A stretch of DNA of 64,000 nt, taken from Hysterangium stoloniferum (Eukaryota; Basidiomycota; Agaricomycetes; Hysterangiales; Hysterangiaceae). The stretch spans positions 62,001 to 126,000 of the forward strand of contig WHVD01000203.1 of the NCBI GenBank assembly GCA_015178975.1, given 5' to 3'. Of the stretch, positions 34,076 through 45,641 are shown one piece after another; the first letter of the stretch is position 1, and each line of letters begins with the position of its first letter. Position numbers and translations under genes: made by a program. The notes below the pieces were generated by a model, which saw only the letters and a list, made by a program, of their open reading frames with translations, ran no database searches and was not told where the DNA came from.

Positions 34076-35334
34076 CTCTTAGATAGTTCTCTGTTTTTCT
34101 TTTTATAGCTTTCTCTTTGATTAAGTTGAGAGTACCTGGCTGATAGATCAAGACTAATAAGTGAGAATTACACCTGCAAGATTCTAGTTTGCTGTAGCCT
34201 TGTACCTCTTTCACTTATATAGTGTGAGTGATCTAGAATCTAGCTCTAAGGTGTAGGTTTAGTGTTTATCTGCTTTGGTCACTCCTGTAGCAACATATTA
34301 CATTTTAATACTAGCCAGGGATATATATAAGCTTTAAATTCTTATACTGTCTTATGGTGAATTCCCTGCTGGGAAAATCTCATATCAGTCAAGAAGTACC
34401 ATTGTGGACACTTTGGATCCCTGTGGATGTGTACTTTGGAACAAGGGGTACAATGAACCAGATGTCAAATATATTAGGAACAAGGGGATCCAGAGTGTCT
34501 GGTCAGAGTCTGGTGAGTGGTTCATACAGTATACAGAATAAAGTGCTTATAGGATGGGTTCTGGGTCCTGGTGGGTTTCCCAGTCCTAACACAATGGTAT
34601 CTATGTTGGAGGGCTGATGATAGACATCATACTAGTTGGGAGGTCTGACTCTATAAAACAAATGAAGCTTGGCTTCAACTTATGTGTTGCACCTTTGCAT
34701 GAACTGTTGAGGTGCTCTGGTATTTCAAACAGAGCAAATAGTATGATGGAGACTAAAGACAACACTTGACTGGAGGGCCAAAATACTAAGAGTTGTGGCT
34801 TGCTGATGACATCTTTGAGAGTATTAAGGGAAGAGTAAAGGGGAACTTTAAACAAGAGGAGGGTAATCTAAGTCAATATTTGAACTGGAGAACTATAGCA
34901 TACATGAGGAGGTTTTTATACAAAAGTATAATGGATGATTGGAAGCCCAATCAAGGAAGTGAGAAGTCATGATGGGTCAAAGAAAGTGGTTGTATACTCT
35001 TTTAAAATATGTGCAAATGTTATGGTTAAACAAGATTATCTGGGTTTTGACTTAATATTTAGGATAAAATGCATTTTCTAGTATCTCTGTGACTCTTAAA
35101 ATATTGCCACATGTCATGGTTAAACAAAATTATTTGGGTTGTGATTGAATCTTTGGGATAAAATGTATTCTCTTGCATATACATGTATGCAAACTTTCAA
35201 ATATAGTTCATATAATTTAAATTCATTTGATTTAGAAACTTAACCAGAACTATCTGGCCTACCAATCCCCTTTGGGAAATTTATCCCCAAGAGGATAATG
35301 TACATATAATTGTTTGACTAACTTTTGTCAGATA
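34076..35334. repeat. LTR remnants and a short tandem repeat
   Basis: No gene. About 34640-34780 carries the reverse form of the shared LTR motif (GCTTGGCTTCAACTTATGTG), and CCCAGTCCTAACA at about 34582-34594 looks like a reverse LTR end. 34998-35180 holds two tandem copies of an about 95-bp unit that also occurs at 53827-53970. Confidence 0.5.
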
Positions 35335-36143
35335 TGTTACAACCAGAATTCCCACTGGACTCTGGGCACTAACTTATACACACCTGCGCCCTATATGCAC
35401 CAATTGTCAGTTCACTGGAATTCCTGCCAGACTCCGTATGTCAGACTTGTCTACATTTGACTTCATTCCATTGTGTTTCAGTCACCGGAATTCCCACCGG
35501 ACTCTGTCCCTGTCTATGTCTGACCTCGTCCCACACATCAGTCACTGAACCCTGCTCAGAAAACTTGTCATCCCTCTAACAGAGCCCCATTCCTGTTTTA
35601 GTCAAATGACCTGTCACGATTTGGACTCTGCTCCCACTCCATCTCCTGTTATGGTTTATGATTTGTCACGATTTGGACTCCGCTCCGTTCTGTCCTGTTC
35701 CTAACACCAAATTTGGTGTTTACTATTCCTGTTTTATGTTTTGCTAGTTTTGTTTCATTATTACTGGATTTGGTATGTCATTCATTCCATGGTCTATATA
35801 GTCTGGCAGATGTTGTACATACAATCCAGTCAGAAAATCAGCTTAGATTCCCCCCAGTAATCTAATACATTTCCCACTCTAAACTCCTACTTGAATTACA
35901 CCACTCCTACTTGAATTACACCACTCATGCTAGTCGGAGCCCACAGGCTCCAGCACATCTATCTCTCTTATTTATCTCGACTCCTGACCTCTCAACCCAT
36001 GAACCCCACCCAGACTCCCTGGGATTCCCATCCGCCTGTCTGAAATTGGATGATACGATCTCACGAGGGCGCAGCCTATAAGCTGAAGCCAAGTCCTACC
36101 AGATATCCCACAGGTTTCTCCAGAAACCCACCATGTATGTACC
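35335..36143 (+). repeat. Element A 5' LTR
   Basis: Starts TGTTACAACCAGAATTCC; contains the shared LTR motif GGGCGCAGCCTATAAGCTGA near 36066-36085. Differs from the 3' LTR largely by transitions. Its final CTAACA is deleted or replaced. Confidence 0.88.
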
Positions 36144-37094
36144 TGGACCGTCGACTCTTCATTCCCCATTAACTTTGTATACCAGCCAGATGCTTGCGAA
36201 CCAGTTGCAAGCCATGGAAGAAGCCCGTATCGAAGAAGTCCCGGAAAACCAGGACAAATCTGAGCACAAGGACGAGTCTGTGACCCCCGACAAGGGCAAA
36301 GGTGTCGAAAATCCTCCATCCAGCAATCGACCACCACTTTCGGATCCCACCTTTGAGTATTTAGCAATCACTTTAGAAAGGTTGATGAATCATATGCTTG
36401 GAGAAGGCAAAAAGAAAGATCCGGAACCCCCGCAGTCAAAAGTCAATGCTCTGGAACCCTTCACAGGTTCCAACCCAAACAAACTCTCTACTTTCCTCAT
36501 GCAATGTCACTTCAATTTCTGCGATCGATCCACCGCATTCTCCATGGACTCCCGAAAAGTCAACTACACACTTTTGTACTTGTTGGGATCTGGTTGAAAT
36601 GGTTCGAACTGGCTTTTAGTGGACTTTCTGAGGAAGAGCCACTTTGGCTCAAAGATTGGGATGCTTTTGTTGAGGAGCTTGAAACCAACTTTGGCCCATA
36701 TGATCCGACAGGAGAAGCCGAGAACAGTCTCACAAATCTTCATATGAAGGACATGCAGTGCATCACGGACTACATCATCCAATTCAATAATCTTGCAGCT
36801 CGTTGTCAGTGGGGTGATCCCACTCTTTGCCACCAATTCTATGCTGGTCTGCCATCCTGCCTTAAAGACAAAGTCTCAAAAGGAGAAGATGGCAAGCCAA
36901 AAACCCTGTCCTGTAAGTGCCTCAAAGCTCAAAACATGGACACATGGTATCGGGAACGTCGCATGGAAGTTGCCCGTGAGACCTCTGCAGACAAAGTGAA
37001 CAAGTCCACAGCCAATAAAACCAACAACAACAACTCATCAACCAGCAACCAGAACTCCACACAATCTGACAAGAAGAATGATAAAAAGTCTTCT

Positions 37095-37132
<38 letters not shown>

Positions 37133-37712
37133 AGGTCAACAGTCCGGCAAGCAGACCAGAAAACCTGACCTCACAGGCAAACTCGGACCTGATGGCAAAT
37201 TGACCCCACAGGAAAGACAATGTTGTATGGACAATAACCTCTGTCTCTTTTGCAGAAAACCCAGTCATCGCATCTGTTACGACCCATTCCCAGTTGTTTC
37301 AATATCCGACACCCGATCTCTGACTATGGAACATCATAGTTACCGTATCTTCCACATTCTTCCCTTGTTCCACATTTGGTAATTTGTCCACTGACAAGTA
37401 TTCACTCATTTGTCTATTATATTCCTGTTTTGGAATATTGTCTCCCCGATATGTCTTATTGTATTCCTGTTTTAGAATACTCCTACTTCCATCTTATTAT
37501 GGTCTCAGTTTGTAGTACAATAACGAGAAGACTTATATTAGTTTCCGCAAATTTGTACTTTACCTTAGATCTGATATCAACTTAGTTTCTTATTCCTTCT
37601 TCTGTCTTTCTGTACGCTCGATATTCGGAACTCTTCGGAACTCTGAATATCCGTATCTTCCATTGTAAGTCTCACCTCTGAAATTAAGGACTTTGAGCGT
37701 TTGCGTAGAGGC

Positions 37713-39761
37713 TGTTACGACTGTGTCGCAACCCTTCGCAAGCCGACGGTCCCCGATGGAATACCCCCATTATACGTCTTCGACAATACAACCCTTCGCA
37801 AGCCGTCGGTTCCCCGATTGTGATGTATCAGCATCATATCATAATATCCTCTTAATTTTCTGTGGATTATTTAATATTCTTTCGAATTTATTGTATTTTT
37901 ATTATATTTTTATTGTGAAATATAGGCTCTATTCCTTTTAACTTCGCATAATAATAGCATATATGAACTCATATTATGCTATTATATCTTAGTTAATTTA
38001 TTATAATTTTTAACTAATTATTTATATTTTATTTACTTAGTTATTACCTTTCGGCACCTTGTGCAGCCTAGTTTGCGCATTTTTGGAGTCATGTGACCTA
38101 TTACATAAGCCTCCAGTGTCGGGATGTCACAAAGGTCACGAATGTGACCACCCGAGTCACACAAGTCACGAATGTGACTACCCGAGTCACACAAGTCACG
38201 AACGTGACTACCCGAGTCATTATTAGGTTCCGCCGACTCATCGTTTGCTTCCGTCCCGGGACCGCGGCCTTGAACCTTCATGTTCAAGCAAGAGGTTAGA
38301 ACCCTTGTCTCAGAGAAGGGAATCACATGTTAAACAAAGGGTAAATAATGAGTAGAATATGAGGTCATTATGATCTCACTAATGACCTCATAAACTAAAT
38401 AGTTAGCTAATCATTGAGTTATCAAAATGTATATAAGGAGGGCTAAGTTTCCAATAAAATCATCTTATCACACACACATTTGCAGCACAGCACCAGCTTA
38501 TTTAATCATCCTAAGGACAATAATAGCCTTAGTCTGATACACTCACTGCAAGCACCTACACTTGCAGCATCTTGAATCTTTGTCAGCAACTCTTGAACTT
38601 AGCTAATCATCTAAGTTCCCCAGCCTCACAGCTACCCTTTAGGCTTATTAATTAGATAATAAACCTAATAAGTATCTAAGTATCCTTACTGAAATCCCTG
38701 CCAATACTAGATTATTCAAGGCCCAGCCCTAAGTTTATTGAATTAATCAAGTACAAGCACTCAGATAATCCAATACATATTATCTTCTCTATTAATAAAT
38801 TATTTAACACCTTGTTAAATAACTATTAATAGTTACAAATAAGCATACAAAAATCCGAAGCTCTTATATCAAGTCTCTGCCAAGTTACTGCGCATATATT
38901 CAGCTTCCAGCCCCTATTCTCAAGGAATAGTTCTTGTATTTGCTAAAAGAGTCATACACAGTTCTATTGAACCTTTCAATAATCAAAATAAGCATTGATT
39001 TGAGTTGTTTAAGCTTCATAGCGCAGCTCATTAATCTATCAGTATTTAAATTACTGGACCTTTGCTTGTTTTATTGTTGAAGCTCTGTGACACTATAGCA
39101 TCTATTGAGCTATCTAAGAGAATCCCCTGAATACATTACACCGATGCTGACGTATGCTCTCCGGTCAATCAAACCCGACTACGCCTTTCTGTCTGGTTAT
39201 GCTTTGATATGTCCCTTTCATCATGTTGATCCGTCTCATCTTATGTTCCACATATGTCTATCTATATTTGTAGTTCTCGAACTATTTCCTTTTATCGTAA
39301 TTTCCATTCTCGGTTATCATCGGCCTCCGAACTAATCATAAACTTCCTGTTCCTAGTCAAGCTTAATGTTAATGCCGTTTTCCACCCTCCTCCCCATTAG
39401 TATTTTCTAGACACCTGTTACTTGTATATGAACTCGCTGTAATTGTAGTTACTAGGCAATCAGAATATCGACTCAGAATACCCTCATACATCTGTAGCAG
39501 TCTCATACTAGAAGAACCCCCCTTCCACCTTTGCGTGCGCTCGCCCATTCTTGGCCCGATCCCTTGGCCCGACACTTGACCTGTCCTTCGGTTCCGATCG
39601 GTATCTCACCGAAAGGTCCTTCTTAGGATTTAGTCTTCGCCTGTCCGAAATTTAAGGACAACCTACGGATATTTGCGAGGGCGCAGCACATAAGCTGAAG
39701 CCAAGTCCTTCCGATCGGTCCCCGTCGGCCACCGACATTAGTCAGTTTCCAGTTCTTAACA
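37713..39761 (+). repeat. LTR-D type insertion, about 2 kb
   Basis: Starts TGTTACGACTGTG and ends CAGTTCTTAACA, flanked by GAGGC on both sides (37708-37712 and 39762-39766). Carries the shared LTR motif GGGCGCAGCACATAAGCTGA near 39681-39700. A direct duplication of CAACCCTTCGCAAGCCG occurs at about 37730 and 37790. The middle, 38125-39092, begins TGTCACA and ends TGTGACA and may be another nested insertion, but without a target-site duplication. No coding domains. Confidence 0.8.
38136..38222. repeat. Three tandem about 30-bp units with GTCAC/GTGAC dyads
   Basis: Each unit contains GTCACGAATGTGAC or a close variant followed by an ACCCGAGTCA block. The dyad symmetry and tandem layout suggest a protein-binding array in LTR DNA. 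Confidence 0.75.
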
Positions 39762-39972
39762 GAGGCACAGCACATAAGCTGAAACCAACATCCTGACCCT
39801 ATCCGACAGTTCCCGACTTTCTGGTGACTTTCCGATAGTTCCGGAATAAGTTCCCGACACGGCACTTAACAGCATCCCAGAATGTCCACTGGCAAAAGCA
39901 AACTCTGCAAAAGGTCAAACAGCCAAGCCCTCCATGGAAACCCCATTGAAGGACAAACCAGCTTCCGACTCG

Positions 39973-40019
39973 AAAAAAGAGTAAGCAACCCCATGGACTC
40001 TGCGTGGGTTGGGGGTTGC
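39973..40019 (+). promoter_or_regulatory. Candidate gag-pol frameshift signal of element A
   Basis: Six A residues (39973-39978), gag stop TAA (39982-39984), then GCAACCCC (39985-39992) pairing with GGGGTTGC (40012-40019) across a 19-nt loop. The same layout, with a different but still paired stem, occurs in B1 at 58316-58362. Confidence 0.55.
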
Positions 40020-43000
40020 GTTCCCTCTCCACCTCTTTGATGGCACAAGTAATTCAGTTGTTACCCAAGCTTGTGATTTATCCATCTGTTTCTCATGTGG
40101 AACATCTCAGTTGGTCACTTTCTATGTGACCCAGTTAGACTCAAGTTGCTCGGTGGTCCTTGGACACAACTGGCTTACCTGCTACAATCCATTGATTGAC
40201 TGGATAGCTAACAGTATAACATTCCAGACTCCCATGGCAGCCAAGGAAACTGCACCTGACACGGCCTCCACAGCACCCATGGCCTTCCCGGCACCTGCAG
40301 TCTTGAGGACTCCTGTGATCCCTATGGCACCTATGGCTTCCCTGGAATCCATGGCACCTCCATCTATTTCTCTGATTAATGCTGCAGCTTTTATTAGGGC
40401 TACAAAAATGGACGGGTCCCAGGCATTCACTATCAACTTAAAAATTGATGAAGCAACTGGATGTTTTTCAACTCCTGTATCCGAATCTGAGCAAGCTGCT
40501 GACCTAGAAGGTGTCCCAGAGAAATATCATGACTTCACGGATGTTTTTAACAAGTGAAAAGCTGACCAGCTTCCACCCCACAGAGAATACGACTTAAAAA
40601 ATCAATCTCAAAGACAGCACCCAGCCACCCCTAGGACATATTTACCTGCTCTTGTCCACGGAACGTTCCGCAATCCACGATTTCCTGGATGAACATCTGT
40701 CCATAATTTTTATCTGACCCTCAAAGTCTCCTTTTGGAGCACCTGTTCTGTTTGTCAGAAAAAAGGATGGATCCCTTAGACTATGTGTTGATTTTAGAGG
40801 ACTCAATGCTGTCACTAAAAAGGATAAGTATCCACTTCCACTTATATCTGATCTGCTTGATGCTCCCGGAATGCCCGAATTTACACCAAAATAGATCTCA
40901 AATATGCCTATCATTTGGTCTGGATCACCACGGGTGATGAATGGAAAACCACTTTTAGAACCTGCTATGGGGCCTTTGAGTGGTTGGTGATGCCCTTTGG
41001 ACTCACCAATGCTCCACCTGTTTTTCAGCATTTTATCAATGACATTTTCTTCAACATGCTCGATGTATGCGTTATTGTTTACTTGGATGACATTCTTATC
41101 TACTCTGAGGACCCTGTGGAACATGACAAACAAGTCCATGAAGTTCTCCAGAGACTCAGACAACATGGTTTATTCGTGAATGGGAAAAAATGTACTTTTG
41201 ACACATATTCCGTGGAATACCTGGGTTTCATAATGGCACCCGACGGACTCCGCATGGACAAAACTAAAGTGCAAGTCATCAAAGATTGGCCTGAACCCCG
41301 AAAAGTCAAAGATATACAATCATTCCTTGACTTTGCCTATTTTTCCAGATGGTTTATCTGTGGATATTCAGACATCACAGTTCCCCTTACCTGTCTTACA
41401 CATAAGGATACTCTGTGGAATTTTAATTATAAGTGTCAAAAGGCTTTCAATCTTTTAAAAAATTCTTTTTCTTTAGCTCCTATTCTGCCGCATTGGAAAC
41501 CAGACCTCCTGCTCATTGTTGAAACGGACACCTCGGACTATGCACTTGGAGCCATTCTGTCTATCCAGGACTCTGATGGAGAAGTCCACCCTGTGGCCTT
41601 TCTGTCCCGGACTTTCACCGGGGCAGAGCTCAATTACGACATTCATGATAAGGAACTCCTGGCAATTTTTTCAGCTTTCAAAGTGTGGTGACACTATTTG
41701 GAAGGCTCAGGAACTCCAATTGACGTTGTAACAGATCACAAAAACCTGGAATACGTTTCTACCAGAAAACTTTTGACCCGTCGGCAGGCCTGCTGGTCTG
41801 AATATCTATCCACCTTCAATATGACTATCCATTTTTGACCTGGCCGTCTCGGCGGCAAACCCGACACTTTAACTAGATGATGGGACATCTATCCCAAAGA
41901 GGGGAGCAACAACTATGCCATGGTAAACCCACACAACCTGAAACCTATTTTCATGAATCAGCAACTTACTGCATCAGTCCGTGCAACTTTCCTCATCAAT
42001 CCCATTGTCTGTGGAATTATCATTATGGATATTGAGAAGTTACATCAAGATATTCTATCGGCAATTCCACTAGACCCGATAACTAAAGCTCACCTCGACA
42101 ATCCCATGGACCCTGATCAACCCCGGTGGACTCTTGATCAGCATGGTTTCATTAGACTTGACGATCGGATCTATGTACTGGACTCCAATGGCCTCTGCCT
42201 CAGGATCCTTCAGTACAAACATGATCATCCACTCTCAGGACATTTCTGTTACAACAAAACTCTATCATTAATAAGAAGAGAATATACTTGGCCCGGGCTC
42301 TGTGGATTCATTAAGCACTATTGTATATCTTGCACTACTTGTCCCCACTCGAAATCTCAGCGACACAAGCCATACGGCCTTTTGAAACAACTCCCGGTAC
42401 CAGAACACCCAAGGAATTCTATCTCTATGGATTTCATTGAACACCTACTGGATTCCAAAGGCTTTTCTGCCATTCTAGTCATTGTTGACAGATTCTAAAA
42501 ACAAGGTATATTCATCCCTACATATGATACAATTACATCTGTGCAGTTAGCGGAACTTTTTATTATCCACATATTTTCCAAGCATGGAGTTCCGTCCCAT
42601 GTAACTTCTGATCAAGGATCAGAGTTTGTGTCTCATTTCTTTAGATCCCTCAGGAAATCCTTGGACATGAAATTACATTGACATCACCCGGAAGGTGATG
42701 GACAAACCGAACACGTCAACCAGACATTGGAACAATATCTCCACGTATATTGCAATTATCAACAGGACAATTGGAAATCCTTGTTACCACTTGCAGAATT
42801 TGCTTACAATAATGCATTCTCGGCCACTATTGGCGTTTCCCCGTTCTTTGCAAATAAAGGATATAATCCAAATATTACAGTACATCCAGAATAAAATCTC
42901 ACCTCTGCTTGCGCTCAAGAGTTCACCATGGACTCCATGAGGAACTCTGGACTGCAATAAAGTCTGCCCAAGAGCAATACTGACTTTCAGCGGACAGAAC

Positions 43001-43493
43001 CGGATCCCGCCACCCAACTTCAAAATTGGTGATCGTGTTTTTGTCAAAGCTCAATTCTTCCGGACTACCCGTCCATCAAAAAAGCTTGCTGAAAAATATT
43101 TAGGTCCTTTTGAAATTATTGCACAAGTATGTAGGTTCAGTATCTTGGACCCTATGGCTTCCGGATAGCATGTGCACGGTACACCCAGTACTTCATGTTT
43201 CTATTCTAGAACCTTGTACTGCTAACACTATCCCGGATCGTGTGCAATCTCCACCTCCTCCGGTCATTATTGATGGAGAACCTGAGTTTGAAATCTCACA
43301 AATTTTAGATTCGAAAATTGACAAGCTTCAATGCACTTGTAAACTGCTTTACTTGGTCAAGTGGGCAGGTTATGAGGGCACTGATGAAGACACTTCATGG
43401 ATTTTGGCCATGGAACTTGGTAATGCCACAGAAATCATTACTGACTTTCACACAGCTTACCCACTCAAATCCGGACCACTATCATCTCTCTGA
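40009..43493 (+). pseudogene. Element A pol (reverse transcriptase, RNase H, integrase, chromodomain)
   Basis: The protease core is deleted: sequence just after the junction hairpin joins directly to LFDGTSNSVVTQACDL. Pieces: 40009-40557, 40915-41691, 41920-42498, 43110-43493. Reverse transcriptase has [12 protein letters not shown] and VYLDDILIYSED; RNase H has DTSDYALGAILSIQDSDGEV and HDKELLAIFSAF; integrase has the zinc-binding CISCTTCPHSKSQRHKPYG and SMDFIEHLL. The C-terminal chromodomain reads LLYLVKWAGYEGTDEDTSWI. Stops and frameshifts lie between all pieces, several at former CGA or CAA codons. Confidence 0.9.
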
Positions 43494-43690
43494 CCGCACT
43501 CCACAGACCCCGTGTTACATTTGGACTCATTTTCATTATTCCCTGTCGCCCTGTGTCTCTCTTTGCTTTCACAGGTTCTGACATGTCTTTCAAGTCCTTA
43601 AGTGGATTTCCCATGGACTTTGATTCTTATTTTTTTTCACGCTTTACTTTCATTTTCAAAAAAATTTATTATCAAGTTTTATTTTATTCT

Positions 43691-44633
43691 TCAATCTACA
43701 CTTATGGGGCTATGCTTCTGCCCAACCTCAGCCATCTCTTGAGGAAGCTCCGCTACCTCTGCAGGCGCCCTGTCCTCGGAACTCCTGGCTTGTGGCTCCT
43801 CATATATATAGCTGCCGAACTCCGCAAGGAATTTCCAAAACTCCGAGAGGAGCCCATGGAGCTCATTCACCACCACAATTTGGACCTTGTTGCTTTTTTG
43901 GAGCAACTCGTTCTGGGCCTCAATGCCCTCGGCGATCCACCCCAATACATCATCCAACCTGGACATCCCGTCTGTTCTGCTAACGTCCCATGCCCCTGAT
44001 CCCATGGGTTGCTCGTGGACAAGCAAGCACCTCACCTTGAGGTGTGCACACTGGTAGCACCCCAGTCCCCACCCGGACTTCTGATTGCACTCCGTGTTCC
44101 GGTCATTGCAACTGGAATACCACGGATCGTTCTGCATCGGTAGGTGGACTGGTGCCACTTTCCTTGCTTTCTGTTGATCCTGGTCAGTTTTCCCCGGATA
44201 TCCCACAGACCCAAGACAAACCTTCTGGGGGCTCTCTGGCTCCCTCTCGGACTCGGACTCCACCTCTGTTGCTTTGCACTGAAAATACAAGTCAGCAAAA
44301 TTCGACAAGTTGAACATTGGGACTTACCTTTCCCGGTGCAACTGCGGCCCTGTCTGCAGCCACCTGGGCTTTTTCCCCGGCCACCCACACAGCCTCCTCC
44401 TCATCTCTCTTCCTCTGTCTCTCCACCTCTTCCTCTGTGGCCAAGGCCACCTGGTATTCCCTGTCTAGGGCTTCCTCCACCTCCCTCGCCTCCTTTTCTG
44501 CCTCTTCACATTGTCAGCGCTGTTCCTCTCACTGCACCAGTATTTGGGCCATGCTGAGCGGCACCCAATATGGAGTGCCTGTGGAGGGCCCAGCAGTCAG
44601 CATGGGACATCTTGGCATTGGCTTGGGTCCCAT
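43691..44633 (-). pseudogene. Antisense two-intron gene of element A with Zn2Cys6-like motif
   Basis: Opposite strand to the element, between pol and the 3' LTR. ATG at 44633; exon 1 44633-44328 (306 nt); intron 44327-44279 (49 nt, GTAAGT, CTGAC branch, TTTTCAG); exon 2 44278-44222 (57 nt); intron 44221-44171 (51 nt, GTTTGT, CTGAC branch, CAACAG); exon 3 44170-43691 (480 nt). All junctions are phase 0; 280 residues if the stops are ignored. Exon 1 is E/R/K-rich, probably coiled coil (EEVERQRKRDEEEAVW), with TGA at codons 35 and 40. Exon 3 has Y18-x2-C21-x6-C28-x9-C38-x2-C41-x6-C48, a Zn(II)2Cys6 pattern in which the first Cys has become Tyr (TAT), then a helical tail. Function unknown; a DNA-binding or regulatory role is inference. 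Confidence 0.75.
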
Positions 44634-44682
44634 TATGGCGAGATGGGGGTAATAAAGAAGAAGAAATCTTCATTTTTTCAAA

Positions 44683-44690
44683 TTTTTATA
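44683..44690 (-). promoter_or_regulatory. TATA box of the element A antisense gene
   Basis: TATAAAAA on the minus strand, 50 bp upstream of the ATG at 44633. Equivalent boxes lie 48 bp upstream in B1 and, decayed, in B2. Confidence 0.6.
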
Positions 44691-44842
44691 TAGGCTCATC
44701 ATGTCTGAACCTTACCTTCCAGATCACATGACTCTTTGACACATACGTGTAACTGACATGACTTTTGACACATGTGCATAGCTGACAAGAACCTTATCGA
44801 GGTCTAGAGCCTCTTTGGGACTTCGGCATAAAGGGAGGGTAC

Positions 44843-45636
44843 TGTTACAACTGGAATTCCTGCCAGACTCTGGGCACTAACTTATACGCACCCGCACCCT
44901 ATATGCACCAATCATCAGTTTACCAGAATTCCCGCTGGACTCTGTACATCAGACTTGTCTACGTTCGACTTCGTTATGTTGTGTTTCAGTCACCAGAATA
45001 CCCACTGGACTCCATCCCTGTCTATGTCTGACCTCATCCCATGCATCAGTCACCGGACCCCACTCAGAAAACCTGTCATCCCTCTAACAGAGCCCCATTC
45101 CCGTTTTAGTCAAATGACCTGTCACGATTCAGACTCCGCTCCCACTCCATTTCCCGTTATGGTTTATGATTCGTCACAATTTGGACTCTGCTCCATTCCA
45201 TCCCGTTCCTAACACCAAATTTGGTCTTTACTATTCCCGTTTTATGTTTTGCTAGTTTCGTTTCATTATTACTGGATTTGGTATGTCATTAATTCCACGG
45301 TCTATATAGTCTGGCAGATTTTGTACATACAATCCAGTCAGAAAATCGGCTTAGATTCCCCCCAGTAATCTAATACATTTTCTGCTCTAAACTCCTACTT
45401 GAATTACACTGCTCACGCTAGTTGGAGCCCACAGGCTCTGGTGCATCTATCTCTCTTATTTATCTCGACTCCTGACCTCTCAACCCACGAACCCACCTGG
45501 ACTCTCTGGGATTCCCATCCACCTGTCTGAAATTGGACGATACGATCTCATGAGGGTGCAGCCTATAAGGTGAAGCCAAGTCCTACCGGATATCCCATGG
45601 GTTTCTCCAGAAACCCGCTGTGTATGTACCCTAACA
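44843..45636 (+). repeat. Element A 3' LTR
   Basis: 794 bp, TGTTACAACTGG to GTACCCTAACA, followed by target-site duplication AGATA. Carries the shared LTR motif near 45550-45570 (GGTGCAGCCTATAAGGTGAA). Confidence 0.92.
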
Positions 45637-45641
45637 AGATA

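Larger units (their letters stand above)
37275..39871 (+). repeat. Solo LTR-B in element A gag, itself interrupted
   Basis: Starts TGTTACGACCCATTCC and ends GGCACTTAACA, flanked by GCATC on both sides (37270-37274 and 39872-39876). About 550 bp of LTR-B sequence matching the B1 LTRs, split by LTR-D (37713-39761). Confidence 0.93.
36133..39984 (+). pseudogene. Element A gag, interrupted by LTR-B
   Basis: Open pieces 36133-36597 and 36504-37382 with a frameshift near 36590. Capsid-like core (DWDAFVEELETNFGPYDPTG), a poly-Asn tract coded by (AAC)n at 37099-37131, and a zinc knuckle begun by CLFCRKPSHRI. The solo LTR-B with its GCATC duplication cuts the knuckle; beyond it, the frame resumes PECPLAKANSAK and ends at the TAA at 39982-39984. 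Removing the insertion and one GCATC leaves C-x2-C-x4-H-x4-C intact, so gag was unbroken at this point before LTR-B arrived. Confidence 0.88.
35335..45636 (+). mobile_element. Ty3/gypsy chromovirus element A, full span, with nested insertions and an antisense gene
   Basis: LTRs at 35335-36143 and 44843-45636, flanked by AGATA on both sides (35330-35334 and 45637-45641). Order: 5' LTR, gag (interrupted by solo LTR-B 37275-39871), pol, antisense gene, polypurine tract (AAGGGAGGGTAC at 44831-44842), 3' LTR. The last bases of the 5' LTR (CTAACA) are missing. Multiple stops and a protease deletion make it defective. Confidence 0.93.

Noticed and set aside
36929-37268. Antisense frames rich in Leu or Val at the poly-Asn tract of gag
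   Set aside because: Shadow translation of the (AAC)n microsatellite on the wrong strand.
38125-39092. Separate nested LTR (TGTCACA...TGTGACA) inside LTR-D
   Set aside because: Terminal inverted repeats look right but the flanks (CGGGA and CTATA) do not form a target-site duplication; kept only as a possibility under LTR-D.
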